A stretch of DNA of 11,421 nucleotides, taken from the NCBI GenBank assembly GCA_020741375.1, contig DYZF01000011.1, positions 1-11,421 on the forward strand. Direction: 5' to 3'. Positions 5,460 through 11,421 of the stretch are shown here, piece by piece. The DNA is from Tessaracoccus flavescens (lineage in GTDB: Bacteria > Actinomycetota > Actinomycetes > Propionibacteriales > Propionibacteriaceae). A program made the translations under genes and the position numbers. Each line of letters starts with the position of its first letter. The first letter of the stretch is position 1. The notes beneath the pieces were generated by a model that did not search any database, had not been told where the DNA came from, and was given only the letters and a program-made list of their open reading frames with translations.

Positions 5460-7127
5460 ATGGAACCCTTCGTGCTGCTCGACGACGCCCTCGCCGGTAG
5501 CGCGACGCTGCTCACCGCGCTCCAATCGGTGGATCTGGTGGGGCTGGATTCGATCGACTCATCCCTGCGCGCAGGCTGGAGCCGCGGCTGGCACTGCTTC
5601 GCGCGGCTCCCCTACACCGGTAACGCGGCATTGTTCTGGTTCGCACACCGCTTCGCCGTCGATCCGGACGCCTTCCTCCCGTCCACCCCGGCCGGCCTCA
5701 TCGACGCCGCGCACGACGTCACCGCCGACGAGTTCGCGGCCGGGATTCAGACGGTGAAAGAGGCTATCGCGGCCGGCACCTGCTACCAGGTCAACTACAC
5801 GCACCGCGTCCACGCGACCGTTAGCGGCGACCCCCGCGCCCTATATCGCCGGCTCCGGGAGCGGCAGCCGGTGGCATTCGGCGTACTTGCGCACCTGCCG
5901 GAACCTGCGGCCGCGTGGACGCTGAGCCTCTCGCCCGAGCTGTTCCTGGACGTGCGCGACGGCCTCGCCACCAGCCGGCCGATGAAGGGCACCGCGCCGA
6001 TCGAATCCGACCCGTCGGCCCTTCGCGACGACCCGAAGAATCGCGCCGAGAACCTCATGATCGTGGACCTGCTCCGCAACGACTTGAGCCAAGTGGCCGA
6101 CGACGTCTCCGTCCCTGCGCTCTTCGAGGTGGAAGCCGTCGGGCGGCTCTGGCAGATGACGAGCACCGTGACCGGCCGGCTTCGTCCCGACGTGGGGCTC
6201 GGCGATCTTCTGCGGGCCACCTTTCCCTGCGGCTCGATCACGGGTGCCCCCAAGCTCGCCTCCATGCGCATCATCGACGGCGTCGAGCGAGACGAGCGCG
6301 GGCTCTACACCGGGAGCCTCGGGGTGATCGAGGACGGCCGCGCCACCCTCAACATCGCCATCCGGACGTTGGAGATCGACGAGGCCGGCCGGGCGCGTCT
6401 GGGCATCGGTTCGGGCGTGGTGGCCGACAGCACCGCCGAAAGCGAGTGGCAGGAGTGCATCGCGAAGGCGGCCTTCGCCACCGGCCTCACTCCCGACGTG
6501 CACCTGCGCGAGGCCATTCGGGTCGTCGACGGGGTCGCGCCACTGGCCGAACTGCATCGTCGACGGCTGTCGCGCTCCTCCGCCGCGCTCGGCATCCCGC
6601 TTCGGACGGACCCGGTCGCCGACGCCATCGCCCAGACGCCCCCGGGCGCGTGGCGAGTGGGCATCGACGTCGCTCCCGACGGCGCCTCGGCCGTCACCCA
6701 CGCTCCCCTGACCCCCACCGTCGAACCCGTCGACGTCGTCATCGCCCCCGCCGCTTGGTCGCCCACACCGTGGTCGATTCACAAGACCACGGACCGCGCA
6801 CACTTCGACGACGCCACGGCCTTCGCCACCCGCCACGGTGCGTTCGACGCCATCGGCCACACCGTCGACGGTGTCGTGCTGGAAGGCGCCCGCACGAGCG
6901 TGTTCGCCCGCATCGACGAGAGGTGGGTGACTCCCCCGCTCGATCTCGGGATCCTAGACAGCGTGCAGCGGCGAGCCATCCTCGACGACCCGGCCCTGAT
7001 CGGGGCCGATAGCATCGAGGAAGCGGCCTTCACCGTCGACGACCTCCGTCGGGCGGAGTCGGTGATCGTCGCCAACGCCGTCCGCGGGCCGCTGACCGCC
7101 CGCCTCAAGGAGATCCCCAGCCCGTGA
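5460..7127 (+). CDS. pabBC: Bifunctional aminodeoxychorismate synthase component I / 4-amino-4-deoxychorismate lyase (PabB-PabC fusion)
   Basis: Makes p-aminobenzoate for folate from chorismate: the PabB half forms aminodeoxychorismate using ammonia from a PabA partner, and the PabC half releases pyruvate. The product is 555 aa. Residues about 90-340 are the chorismate-binding domain: YQVNYTHR (109-116), SPE (158-160), PMKGT with K176 (the Lys typical of PabB; TrpE has Ala there), MIVDLLRND (200-208), GSITGAPK (258-265), YTGSLG (283-288) and GSGVVADS (317-324). Residues about 345-555 are a fold-type IV PLP domain, with probable Schiff-base lysine K442 in HKTTDR and LEGARTSVF at 474-482. The PabC half is less typical: the usual Asn after Glu-Gly is Ser481-like. 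ATG 5460 is supported by a leaderless -10. Its stop overlaps the next gene. No pabA is in the window. Confidence 0.93.
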   Translation: MEPFVLLDDALAGSATLLTALQSVDLVGLDSIDSSLRAGWSRGWHCFARLPYTGNAALFWFAHRFAVDPDAFLPSTPAGLIDAAHDVTADEFAAGIQTVKEAIAAGTCYQVNYTHRVHATVSGDPRALYRRLRERQPVAFGVLAHLPEPAAAWTLSLSPELFLDVRDGLATSRPMKGTAPIESDPSALRDDPKNRAENLMIVDLLRNDLSQVADDVSVPALFEVEAVGRLWQMTSTVTGRLRPDVGLGDLLRATFPCGSITGAPKLASMRIIDGVERDERGLYTGSLGVIEDGRATLNIAIRTLEIDEAGRARLGIGSGVVADSTAESEWQECIAKAAFATGLTPDVHLREAIRVVDGVAPLAELHRRRLSRSSAALGIPLRTDPVADAIAQTPPGAWRVGIDVAPDGASAVTHAPLTPTVEPVDVVIAPAAWSPTPWSIHKTTDRAHFDDATAFATRHGAFDAIGHTVDGVVLEGARTSVFARIDERWVTPPLDLGILDSVQRRAILDDPALIGADSIEEAAFTVDDLRRAESVIVANAVRGPLTARLKEIPSP

Positions 7128-8104
7128 AGTTCAAACTGGACCCCACCGTCGTTGTCATCCTCGCGACCCTGACGCTGGGCCTGCTCCTGCCCATCAGCGG
7201 CCGGCCCGCGGAGATCTTCGACATCGTCACCAAGGTGGGCGTGTTCATCCTCTTCTTCGGCTACGGCGCACGGCTCTCGGCCGCCGAGACGAAGGCCGGC
7301 TTGGTCAACTGGCGGCTGCACCTCACGATCCTGCTGACCACCTTCGTGGTCTTCCCGCTCTTGGCGCTGCCGATGTCGGCGCTGCCCGACGGCTGGCTGT
7401 CGGATCCGGTCAAGATCGGCCTGATCTTCCTCTGTCTGGTTCCGTCGACGGTGCAGATGTCGATCACCATGACCTCGCTTGCGGGCGGCAACGTTCCCGC
7501 CGCCATGGTCTCCGCCACCGCGTCCAACCTCGCGGGCGTCGTGATCACTCCCCTCCTCGCGATGTTGTTCATCCCCGGCTCCAACGGGGGTGGCATCGGC
7601 TTCGATCAGGCGCTCGGGGTGGCCGTCCAGTTGCTGCTGCCGTTCATCTTGGGACAGCTGTCGCGGTTCGCGACGGCCGGCTTCATGGCCAAGCACAAGT
7701 CGCGGCTCAAGTACCTCGATCAGGCAGTGATCTGCCTCATCATCTACGGCGCCTTCTCAGACCTCCGGGTGTCCGGTTCGTGGCGCGGGTTGCAGCTCGC
7801 AGACCTGTTTATCGCCGTGCCGCTCATCTTGGCGCTGCTGGCGTTCGTGCTGTGGCTCACTTGGAACGCCGGCGGCTGGCTGGGCCTGCCGCGCGAGGAC
7901 AGGATCGCGCTGCTCTTCTGCGGCACCAAGAAATCGTTGGCCACGGGCGCCCCGATGGCGAGTGTGCTGTTCGGTGGCGCCACCGTCGGCCTCATCGTGT
8001 TGCCGCTGATGTTCTATCACCAAGCCCAACTGCTGGCCGGGTCGGTCATCGCCGGGAAGCTCGCCGAAGGCTCCAAGCGGGCCGAGACGGAGCCTCAGGC
8101 CTGA
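7124..8104 (+). CDS. Bile acid:sodium symporter family (SBF-like) membrane transporter
   Basis: A 326-aa integral membrane protein of the bile acid/sodium symporter superfamily, closest in style to the YfeH/SLC10A7-like branch (SBF_like). I count about ten hydrophobic segments, including 8-24, 34-48, 66-86, 97-113, 127-150, 162-180, 197-214, 225-247 and 270-310. Family motifs are PSTVQMS (107-113) with GGNVPAA (121-127) and NLAG (135-138), and CGTKKSLATGAP (266-277). The substrate is unknown; a bile acid is unlikely, and an organic anion driven by Na+ or H+ is an inference. The GTG start overlaps the pabBC stop in GTGA, and AAGGAG (7107-7112) lies 11 nt upstream, so translation is probably coupled. 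Its 3' end overlaps the convergent ABC gene by 10 bp. Confidence 0.9.
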   Translation: MKFKLDPTVVVILATLTLGLLLPISGRPAEIFDIVTKVGVFILFFGYGARLSAAETKAGLVNWRLHLTILLTTFVVFPLLALPMSALPDGWLSDPVKIGLIFLCLVPSTVQMSITMTSLAGGNVPAAMVSATASNLAGVVITPLLAMLFIPGSNGGGIGFDQALGVAVQLLLPFILGQLSRFATAGFMAKHKSRLKYLDQAVICLIIYGAFSDLRVSGSWRGLQLADLFIAVPLILALLAFVLWLTWNAGGWLGLPREDRIALLFCGTKKSLATGAPMASVLFGGATVGLIVLPLMFYHQAQLLAGSVIAGKLAEGSKRAETEPQA

Positions 8105-8898
8105 GCGTGGCGCCTGCGACTGCTGCGGGCCCGCCAGCGGCCGTCTTCGCGGCCGACGGTCAGCGGAACCCCGAAGGTCCGCGACAGGTTCTCGTCCGTA
8201 AGCGTCTGCTCGATCGCGCCTGCCGCGACCACCTTGCCGTCGGCCAGCAACAAGCAGTGGGTGATCCCCTCGGGGATCTCCTCCACGTGGTGAGTGACGA
8301 GCACCGTCGCCGGGGAATCCTCGTCGACGCAGAGATCTGAGAGTGTGTCGACGAGCGCCTCGCGCCCCGCGAGGTCGAGTCCTCCGGCGGGTTCATCGAG
8401 GAGGAGGAGTTCCGGGTCGGTCATCAGCGCGCGTGCGATCTGAACCCGCTTGCGTTCGCCCTCGCTGAGGGTGCCGAAGGTGCGCTCGGCGAGATGGTCC
8501 ACGCGCAGCGATGCCAGCAGGTCCCGCGCGCGCTCCTCGTCGTAGACGTCGTACTCCTCGCGCCAGCGGCCGACGATGGCGTAGGCGGCCGACATGACGA
8601 CGTCGCGGACCCGTTCGGAGCCGGGGATGCGTTCGGCCAGCGCCGACGAGGTGAAGCCGATGCGGGGGCGCAGCTCGAACACGTCGACGGCGCCCACCAC
8701 CTCGCCCAAGAGGCCGATCACGCCGTCGGACGGGTACATCTGCGCCGACAGCACCTGAAGCAGGGTCGTCTTACCGGCACCGTTGGGTCCGATCACCACC
8801 CAGCGGTCCGTCTCGCCGATGACCAGGTTGAGCGAATCGAGGAGGACGGCGCTTCCGCGCTTGATCGTTACACCCGCAAGTTCTGCCACCGCTGCCAT
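8095..8898 (-). CDS. Lone ABC-type ATPase
   Basis: A 267-aa cytoplasmic ABC ATPase with Walker A GPNGAGKT (37-44), signature LSEGE (144-148), Walker B LLLLDE (164-169) and H-loop H203 in VTHH. The Q-loop position, normally a glutamine after IG, reads GFTSSAL (81-87) with Ser in place of Gln. Q-loop changes weaken the link to a membrane partner or mark ATPases that do not drive transport; ModF/YlmA-like ATPases are similar. No permease or binding protein is in the window. The C-terminus ends in an Arg-rich stretch (255-263). It lies 21 bp downstream of fabI and could be co-transcribed, but ATG 8898 also has its own leaderless-type -10 and no Shine-Dalgarno. The function is not known. Confidence 0.9.
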   Translation of the reverse strand: MAAVAELAGVTIKRGSAVLLDSLNLVIGETDRWVVIGPNGAGKTTLLQVLSAQMYPSDGVIGLLGEVVGAVDVFELRPRIGFTSSALAERIPGSERVRDVVMSAAYAIVGRWREEYDVYDEERARDLLASLRVDHLAERTFGTLSEGERKRVQIARALMTDPELLLLDEPAGGLDLAGREALVDTLSDLCVDEDSPATVLVTHHVEEIPEGITHCLLLADGKVVAAGAIEQTLTDENLSRTFGVPLTVGREDGRWRARSSRRRHAQA

Positions 8899-8905
8899 GG
8901 CATCA

Positions 8906-8911
8906 AACCTA
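8906..8911 (-). promoter_or_regulatory. -10 box of an internal leaderless promoter for the ABC ATPase
   Basis: On the minus strand TAGGTT (TANNNT) is followed by 7 nt and then ATG 8898. The box lies in the 21-bp gap after the fabI stop, so the gene may be expressed separately from fabG-fabI. No -35 is recognisable. Confidence 0.5.
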
Positions 8912-8919
8912 CCGCGTGC

Positions 8920-9693
8920 TCAGGCGCCGGTGCTGTGCAAACCGCCGTCGACGTGGACCATCTCGCCGGTGGTGGCCGGGAACCAGTCGCTCAGCAGTGC
9001 AACGACCGCCTTCGCCGAGGGAACGGCGTCGGCGGAATCCCACGACAACGGCGCGCGCTCTGCCCAGATGTCGTTGAAGGACGATGCACCGGGGATAGCC
9101 TTCTTCGCAACGGTGTCGACGGGGCCGGCGGCCACGAGGTTGCAGCGGATGCCGTCTGGCCCCAGGTAGCGCGCTAGGTAGCGCGACGTGGATTCCAGCG
9201 CCGCCTTGGCCACGCCCATCCAGTCGTAGGCCGGCCACGACACGGTGGCGTCAAAGGTGAGGCCCACGACGCTGGCGCCGCGGTTCATGGCCGGCTTGGC
9301 CGCCATCGTCAGCGACTGCAACGAGTAGGCCGAGATCTGCAGCGCTGTGGCGACGGTGTCCCAGTCGGTGCTGAGGAACGCGCCGCCCAGGGCCTTCTCC
9401 GGATCCGCGTAGGCGATGGAGTGGACGATGCCGTCGAGGCCGCCGTCGAAGTGCTCGGCGAGCGCGTCGGGCAGCGCGTCGAGGTGCGCCTGATCGGTGA
9501 TGTCCAGCTCGATCAGCGGGGGAACGGTCCCAAGCTTCGAGATGGCGCGCTGCGCCGGGGCGACGGCGCGGCCGGCGGCCGACACGACCACGTTGGCTCC
9601 CTCGCGCTGAGCGATGTCGACGACGGCGTAGGCGATCGACGTGCGCATCGTGACGCCGGTGACCAGGATGTTCTTGCCTTCAAGGATTCCCAT
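8920..9693 (-). CDS. fabI: Enoyl-ACP reductase (NADH), InhA/FabI type
   Basis: Reduces enoyl-ACP in the last step of each fatty acid elongation cycle (FAS-II). The 257-aa protein is an atypical short-chain dehydrogenase close to mycobacterial InhA. The nucleotide-binding start VTGVTMRTSIAYAV (11-24) has the spaced glycine/serine pattern of FabI. HSIAY is at 91-95, and the active site is Y156 and K163 in AYDWMGVAK, with F148 equivalent to InhA F149. NLVAAGPV (185-192) and the C-terminal ATTGEMVHVDGG (240-251) match the family. By homology it belongs to the class inhibited by triclosan and isoniazid-NAD; sensitivity cannot be read here. ATG 9693 has GAAGG about 6 nt upstream. It lies 14 bp behind fabG in the same operon. 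Confidence 0.96.
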   Translation of the reverse strand: MGILEGKNILVTGVTMRTSIAYAVVDIAQREGANVVVSAAGRAVAPAQRAISKLGTVPPLIELDITDQAHLDALPDALAEHFDGGLDGIVHSIAYADPEKALGGAFLSTDWDTVATALQISAYSLQSLTMAAKPAMNRGASVVGLTFDATVSWPAYDWMGVAKAALESTSRYLARYLGPDGIRCNLVAAGPVDTVAKKAIPGASSFNDIWAERAPLSWDSADAVPSAKAVVALLSDWFPATTGEMVHVDGGLHSTGA

Positions 9694-9707
9694 GGTGAGC
9701 CTTCTCT

Positions 9708-10418
9708 CTAGTGACCCATGCCGAGGCCACCGTCAACCGGGATGACGGCGCCGGAGATGTAGCCAGCGGAATCGCTGGCGAGGAAGAGTGCCGCCTTGGC
9801 GACGTCATCGACGCTGCCCAGCCGGCCGGCGGGGATGCGCTTCTTGTAATCCGCGATCACGTCGTCGCCGAGCACCGCTGTCATGTCGGTCTCGATGAAG
9901 CCGGGTGCGATGACGTTGGCGGTGATGTTGCGCGTGCCCAGTTCCCGCGTGAGGCTGCGGGCCATGCCGACGAGCGCGGATTTCGACGCGGAGTAGTTGA
10001 TCTGTCCGGGAGAGCCCAGCAGGCCCACCACTGACGACAGCAGGATCACGCGTCCGAACCGGGCGCGCATCATGAGCCTGCTGGCGCGGCGCACGACGCG
10101 GAAGGTGCCGGTGAGGTTGGTGTCGATCACGGCGTCCCAGTCGTCGTCGGACATGCGCATCAGCAGCGTGTCCTTGGTGACGCCGGCGTTGGCCACCAAG
10201 ATCTCGACGGGGCCCAGTTCGGCTTCGATCGCGTCGAAGGCTTGGTCCACTTGGCCCTGATCCGTGATGTCGCAGATCACGCCGAACACGCCGTCGGGCA
10301 CGCCGCCGGTGCGGTAGGTGGCGGCCACTCGGTAGCCGGCGTCGCGGAACTGCTCAGCCATGGCGCGGCCGATGCCCTTGGAACCGCCCGTCACGAGCAC
10401 AACTCGATTCTCATCCAC
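9708..10418 (-). CDS. fabG: 3-oxoacyl-ACP reductase
   Basis: NADPH-dependent beta-ketoacyl-ACP reductase of FAS-II, a classical short-chain dehydrogenase of 236 aa. Cofactor motif TGGSKGIG is at 10-17 and NAG at 77-79; the catalytic set is N101, S129, Y142 and K146 (YSASK). The late motif VIAPGFIETDM (169-179) and C-terminal PVDGGL are typical. Together with fabI immediately downstream it matches the mabA-inhA style operon of actinobacteria, supporting a role in fatty acid elongation rather than in sugar or polyketide metabolism. The GTG at 10418 has no Shine-Dalgarno but has TAGGTT 6 nt upstream, suggesting a leaderless mRNA. Divergent from DUF3099 across 67 bp. Confidence 0.95.
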   Translation of the reverse strand: MDENRVVLVTGGSKGIGRAMAEQFRDAGYRVAATYRTGGVPDGVFGVICDITDQGQVDQAFDAIEAELGPVEILVANAGVTKDTLLMRMSDDDWDAVIDTNLTGTFRVVRRASRLMMRARFGRVILLSSVVGLLGSPGQINYSASKSALVGMARSLTRELGTRNITANVIAPGFIETDMTAVLGDDVIADYKKRIPAGRLGSVDDVAKAALFLASDSAGYISGAVIPVDGGLGMGH

Positions 10419-10424
10419 GGCGAC

Positions 10425-10430
10425 AACCTA
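10425..10430 (-). promoter_or_regulatory. -10 box of a leaderless promoter for fabG-fabI
   Basis: On the minus strand TAGGTT lies 6 nt before the GTG at 10418, the same hexamer that precedes the ABC ATPase gene. No purine-rich ribosome binding site and no clear -35 are present. Confidence 0.55.
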
Positions 10431-10472
10431 CCGCACAGCAGTCTCCCCGCAGTGCCGTCGAGACAGCGGGAC

Positions 10473-10478
10473 TATGCT
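10473..10478 (+). promoter_or_regulatory. -10 box of a leaderless promoter for DUF3099-SURF1
   Basis: TATGCT (TANNNT) is followed by 7 nt and ATG 10486, with no Shine-Dalgarno. It is divergent from the fabG box, 42 bp away. The DNA between them shows no obvious operator palindrome. Confidence 0.55.
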
Positions 10479-10485
10479 GGCCCTC

Positions 10486-10794
10486 ATGGCCAAGCGAAGC
10501 TCCGCAGCGCTCATCACGAGCGCCGTGCACGCACGCTCGCTGGATCTGGCGGAACGCCAGAAGCGGTACCTGATCACGATGGGCATCCGCACCGGATGCT
10601 TTCTCGCGTTCCTCGTGGTGCCCGGCTGGTGGAAGCTGGTCATGCTCGCGGGAGCCGCATTCTTGCCGGCTTTCGCCGTGCTCTTCGCCAATGGCGCAGA
10701 CCACCACGCCGCGCCGCACTTCGAAGAGGAGTACACCAGCGCACCCATGATCATGGCCGGCCCGGTCATCGACGCCGTCAGGGAGGACGATTAA
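10486..10794 (+). CDS. DUF3099 family small membrane protein
   Basis: A 102-aa protein of unknown function that I recognise as DUF3099-like. The N-terminal ITSA (10-13) and the pattern R...Y..TMGIRTGCF (24-39) match the family. Two hydrophobic segments, about 34-48 and 50-68, are joined at a Gly-Trp-Trp turn and followed by a polar, acidic tail with a His pair (73-74). It is probably a small membrane protein with two helices. ATG 10486 is chosen because TATGCT stands 7 nt upstream and the product then starts with the conserved region; the open frame further upstream overlaps fabG. Its TAA directly abuts the GTG of the SURF1 gene, so the two are surely co-transcribed, suggesting but not proving a link to the respiratory oxidase. 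Confidence 0.88.
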   Translation: MAKRSSAALITSAVHARSLDLAERQKRYLITMGIRTGCFLAFLVVPGWWKLVMLAGAAFLPAFAVLFANGADHHAAPHFEEEYTSAPMIMAGPVIDAVREDD

Positions 10795-11421
10795 GTGAGC
10801 AAGCAGCAGGTCATCCGCTATGTGGCGATGGCGATATGCGCGGCCCTCTTGATCGTCGTCTTCATCCAGTTGGGGCAATGGCAATTGCGTCGGTTGGACG
10901 AGCGCCGCGAGCGCAACGCCACGATCGTCGCTCACGAGGCGGAGCCCACGCAGCCGTATTCGGCCGTGATGACCAAGACGATCGACGACGAGGATCAGTG
11001 GTACCGGGTCACGGCCACCGGCACCTACGAGCCCGAGGGCTTTCAGGTGCGCTACCGCTCCCTCGACGGCGCCTACGGCAGCGAGATCGCCGGCATCCTG
11101 AAGACCACTGAGGGCGACTATCTGCTCGTCAACCGCGGCTTCCTGCAGCGCCAGCCGGGCCACCCCGACGGCGACATCCCGCCCACCGTCTCCGGTGAGG
11201 TGACCGTCACCGGGTACGTCCGCCGCAACGAGCGCGGCGACGAGACCCAAATGGTCCCGCACGAGGGCGGTCAGCTGCGTCTCCTCAACTCCGACGCGCT
11301 GTCCACGGCCACCGGGAAGCAGTTGGTCAACGGTTTCGTGGCCCTCGAGGAGTCCACCCCCGCCGAGACGAACCTGCTCACCCCGATCCCGCCCCCGGAA
11401 CTCGATGAGGGCCCCCATCTG
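10795..11421 (+). CDS. SURF1 family cytochrome oxidase assembly protein (3' end outside window)
   Basis: SURF1 proteins help assemble the aa3-type cytochrome c oxidase, probably in heme a insertion, and sit in the membrane with one helix at each end. The first 209 residues are present and the frame is open to the right edge. Residues 8-25 form the N-terminal transmembrane helix, followed by the family motif GQWQLRR (27-33) and DERRERN. The extracellular domain contains LLVNRGF and VTVTGYV. The visible end, EGPHL, leads into the region before the second helix in this family, so perhaps a fifth of the protein is missing. GTG 10795 directly follows the DUF3099 stop, with GGAGG (10782-10786) 8 nt upstream. 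The gene is partial only because of the window boundary. Confidence 0.92.
   Translation, partial: MSKQQVIRYVAMAICAALLIVVFIQLGQWQLRRLDERRERNATIVAHEAEPTQPYSAVMTKTIDDEDQWYRVTATGTYEPEGFQVRYRSLDGAYGSEIAGILKTTEGDYLLVNRGFLQRQPGHPDGDIPPTVSGEVTVTGYVRRNERGDETQMVPHEGGQLRLLNSDALSTATGKQLVNGFVALEESTPAETNLLTPIPPPELDEGPHL

Noticed and set aside
5841..7696. Long minus-strand open frames opposite pabBC and the symporter gene, one of them rich in His, Glu and Arg.
   Set aside because: Both strongly supported plus-strand genes occupy the region; the skewed composition is what GC-rich antisense frames give.
10411..11418. A minus-strand open frame of 335 codons opposite DUF3099 and SURF1.
   Set aside because: It runs across two recognisable plus-strand genes and the divergent spacer, and shows no family motif.

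Overview
The window is GC-rich chromosomal DNA from an actinobacterium, probably a Propionibacteriales-type organism; I do not assign a genus. Supporting signs are the InhA-type enoyl-ACP reductase behind fabG, a DUF3099 protein next to SURF1, a TTGTCCACA-type DnaA box, frequent GTG starts and leaderless-type promoters. Eleven complete genes and one gene cut by the right edge cover nearly all of it. There is no tRNA, rRNA, CRISPR array, insertion sequence or prophage signal, so this is core chromosome rather than an accessory island.

Left part (1-2140): the translation operon rpsB-tsf reads leftward and ends at a 15-bp perfect hairpin. It is driven from a 286-bp divergent spacer that holds a candidate promoter, a leader of about 180 nt and one exact DnaA box. 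Middle (2141-5435): a secreted protein with two M23 peptidase domains (the first apparently lacking its catalytic histidines), xerC (leftward), def (rightward) and a TrmH/SpoU-type RNA methyltransferase (leftward). Right-middle (5460-8104): a fused PabB-PabC folate enzyme, translationally coupled through a GTGA overlap to a bile acid:sodium symporter-like transporter. Right (8095-10418, leftward): fabG, fabI and a lone ABC ATPase. Far right (10486-11421): DUF3099 and SURF1, reading rightward off the end.

Packing is extreme. The three tail-to-tail junctions are 4 bp, 1 bp and minus 10 bp. Two head-to-head junctions are only about 20-24 bp, and a third is 67 bp.

The most striking pattern concerns gene starts. 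Five genes (methyltransferase, pabBC, ABC ATPase, fabG, DUF3099) have no Shine-Dalgarno sequence but carry a TANNNT hexamer 6 or 7 nt before the start codon, as expected for leaderless transcripts. Genes inside operons (tsf, fabI, symporter, SURF1) have purine-rich ribosome binding sites instead. At 5430-5462 two such promoters are back to back, and their -10 hexamers share the same TA base pairs. I did not find a wholly new multi-gene system; the novelty here is in regulation and in the tandem M23 protein.
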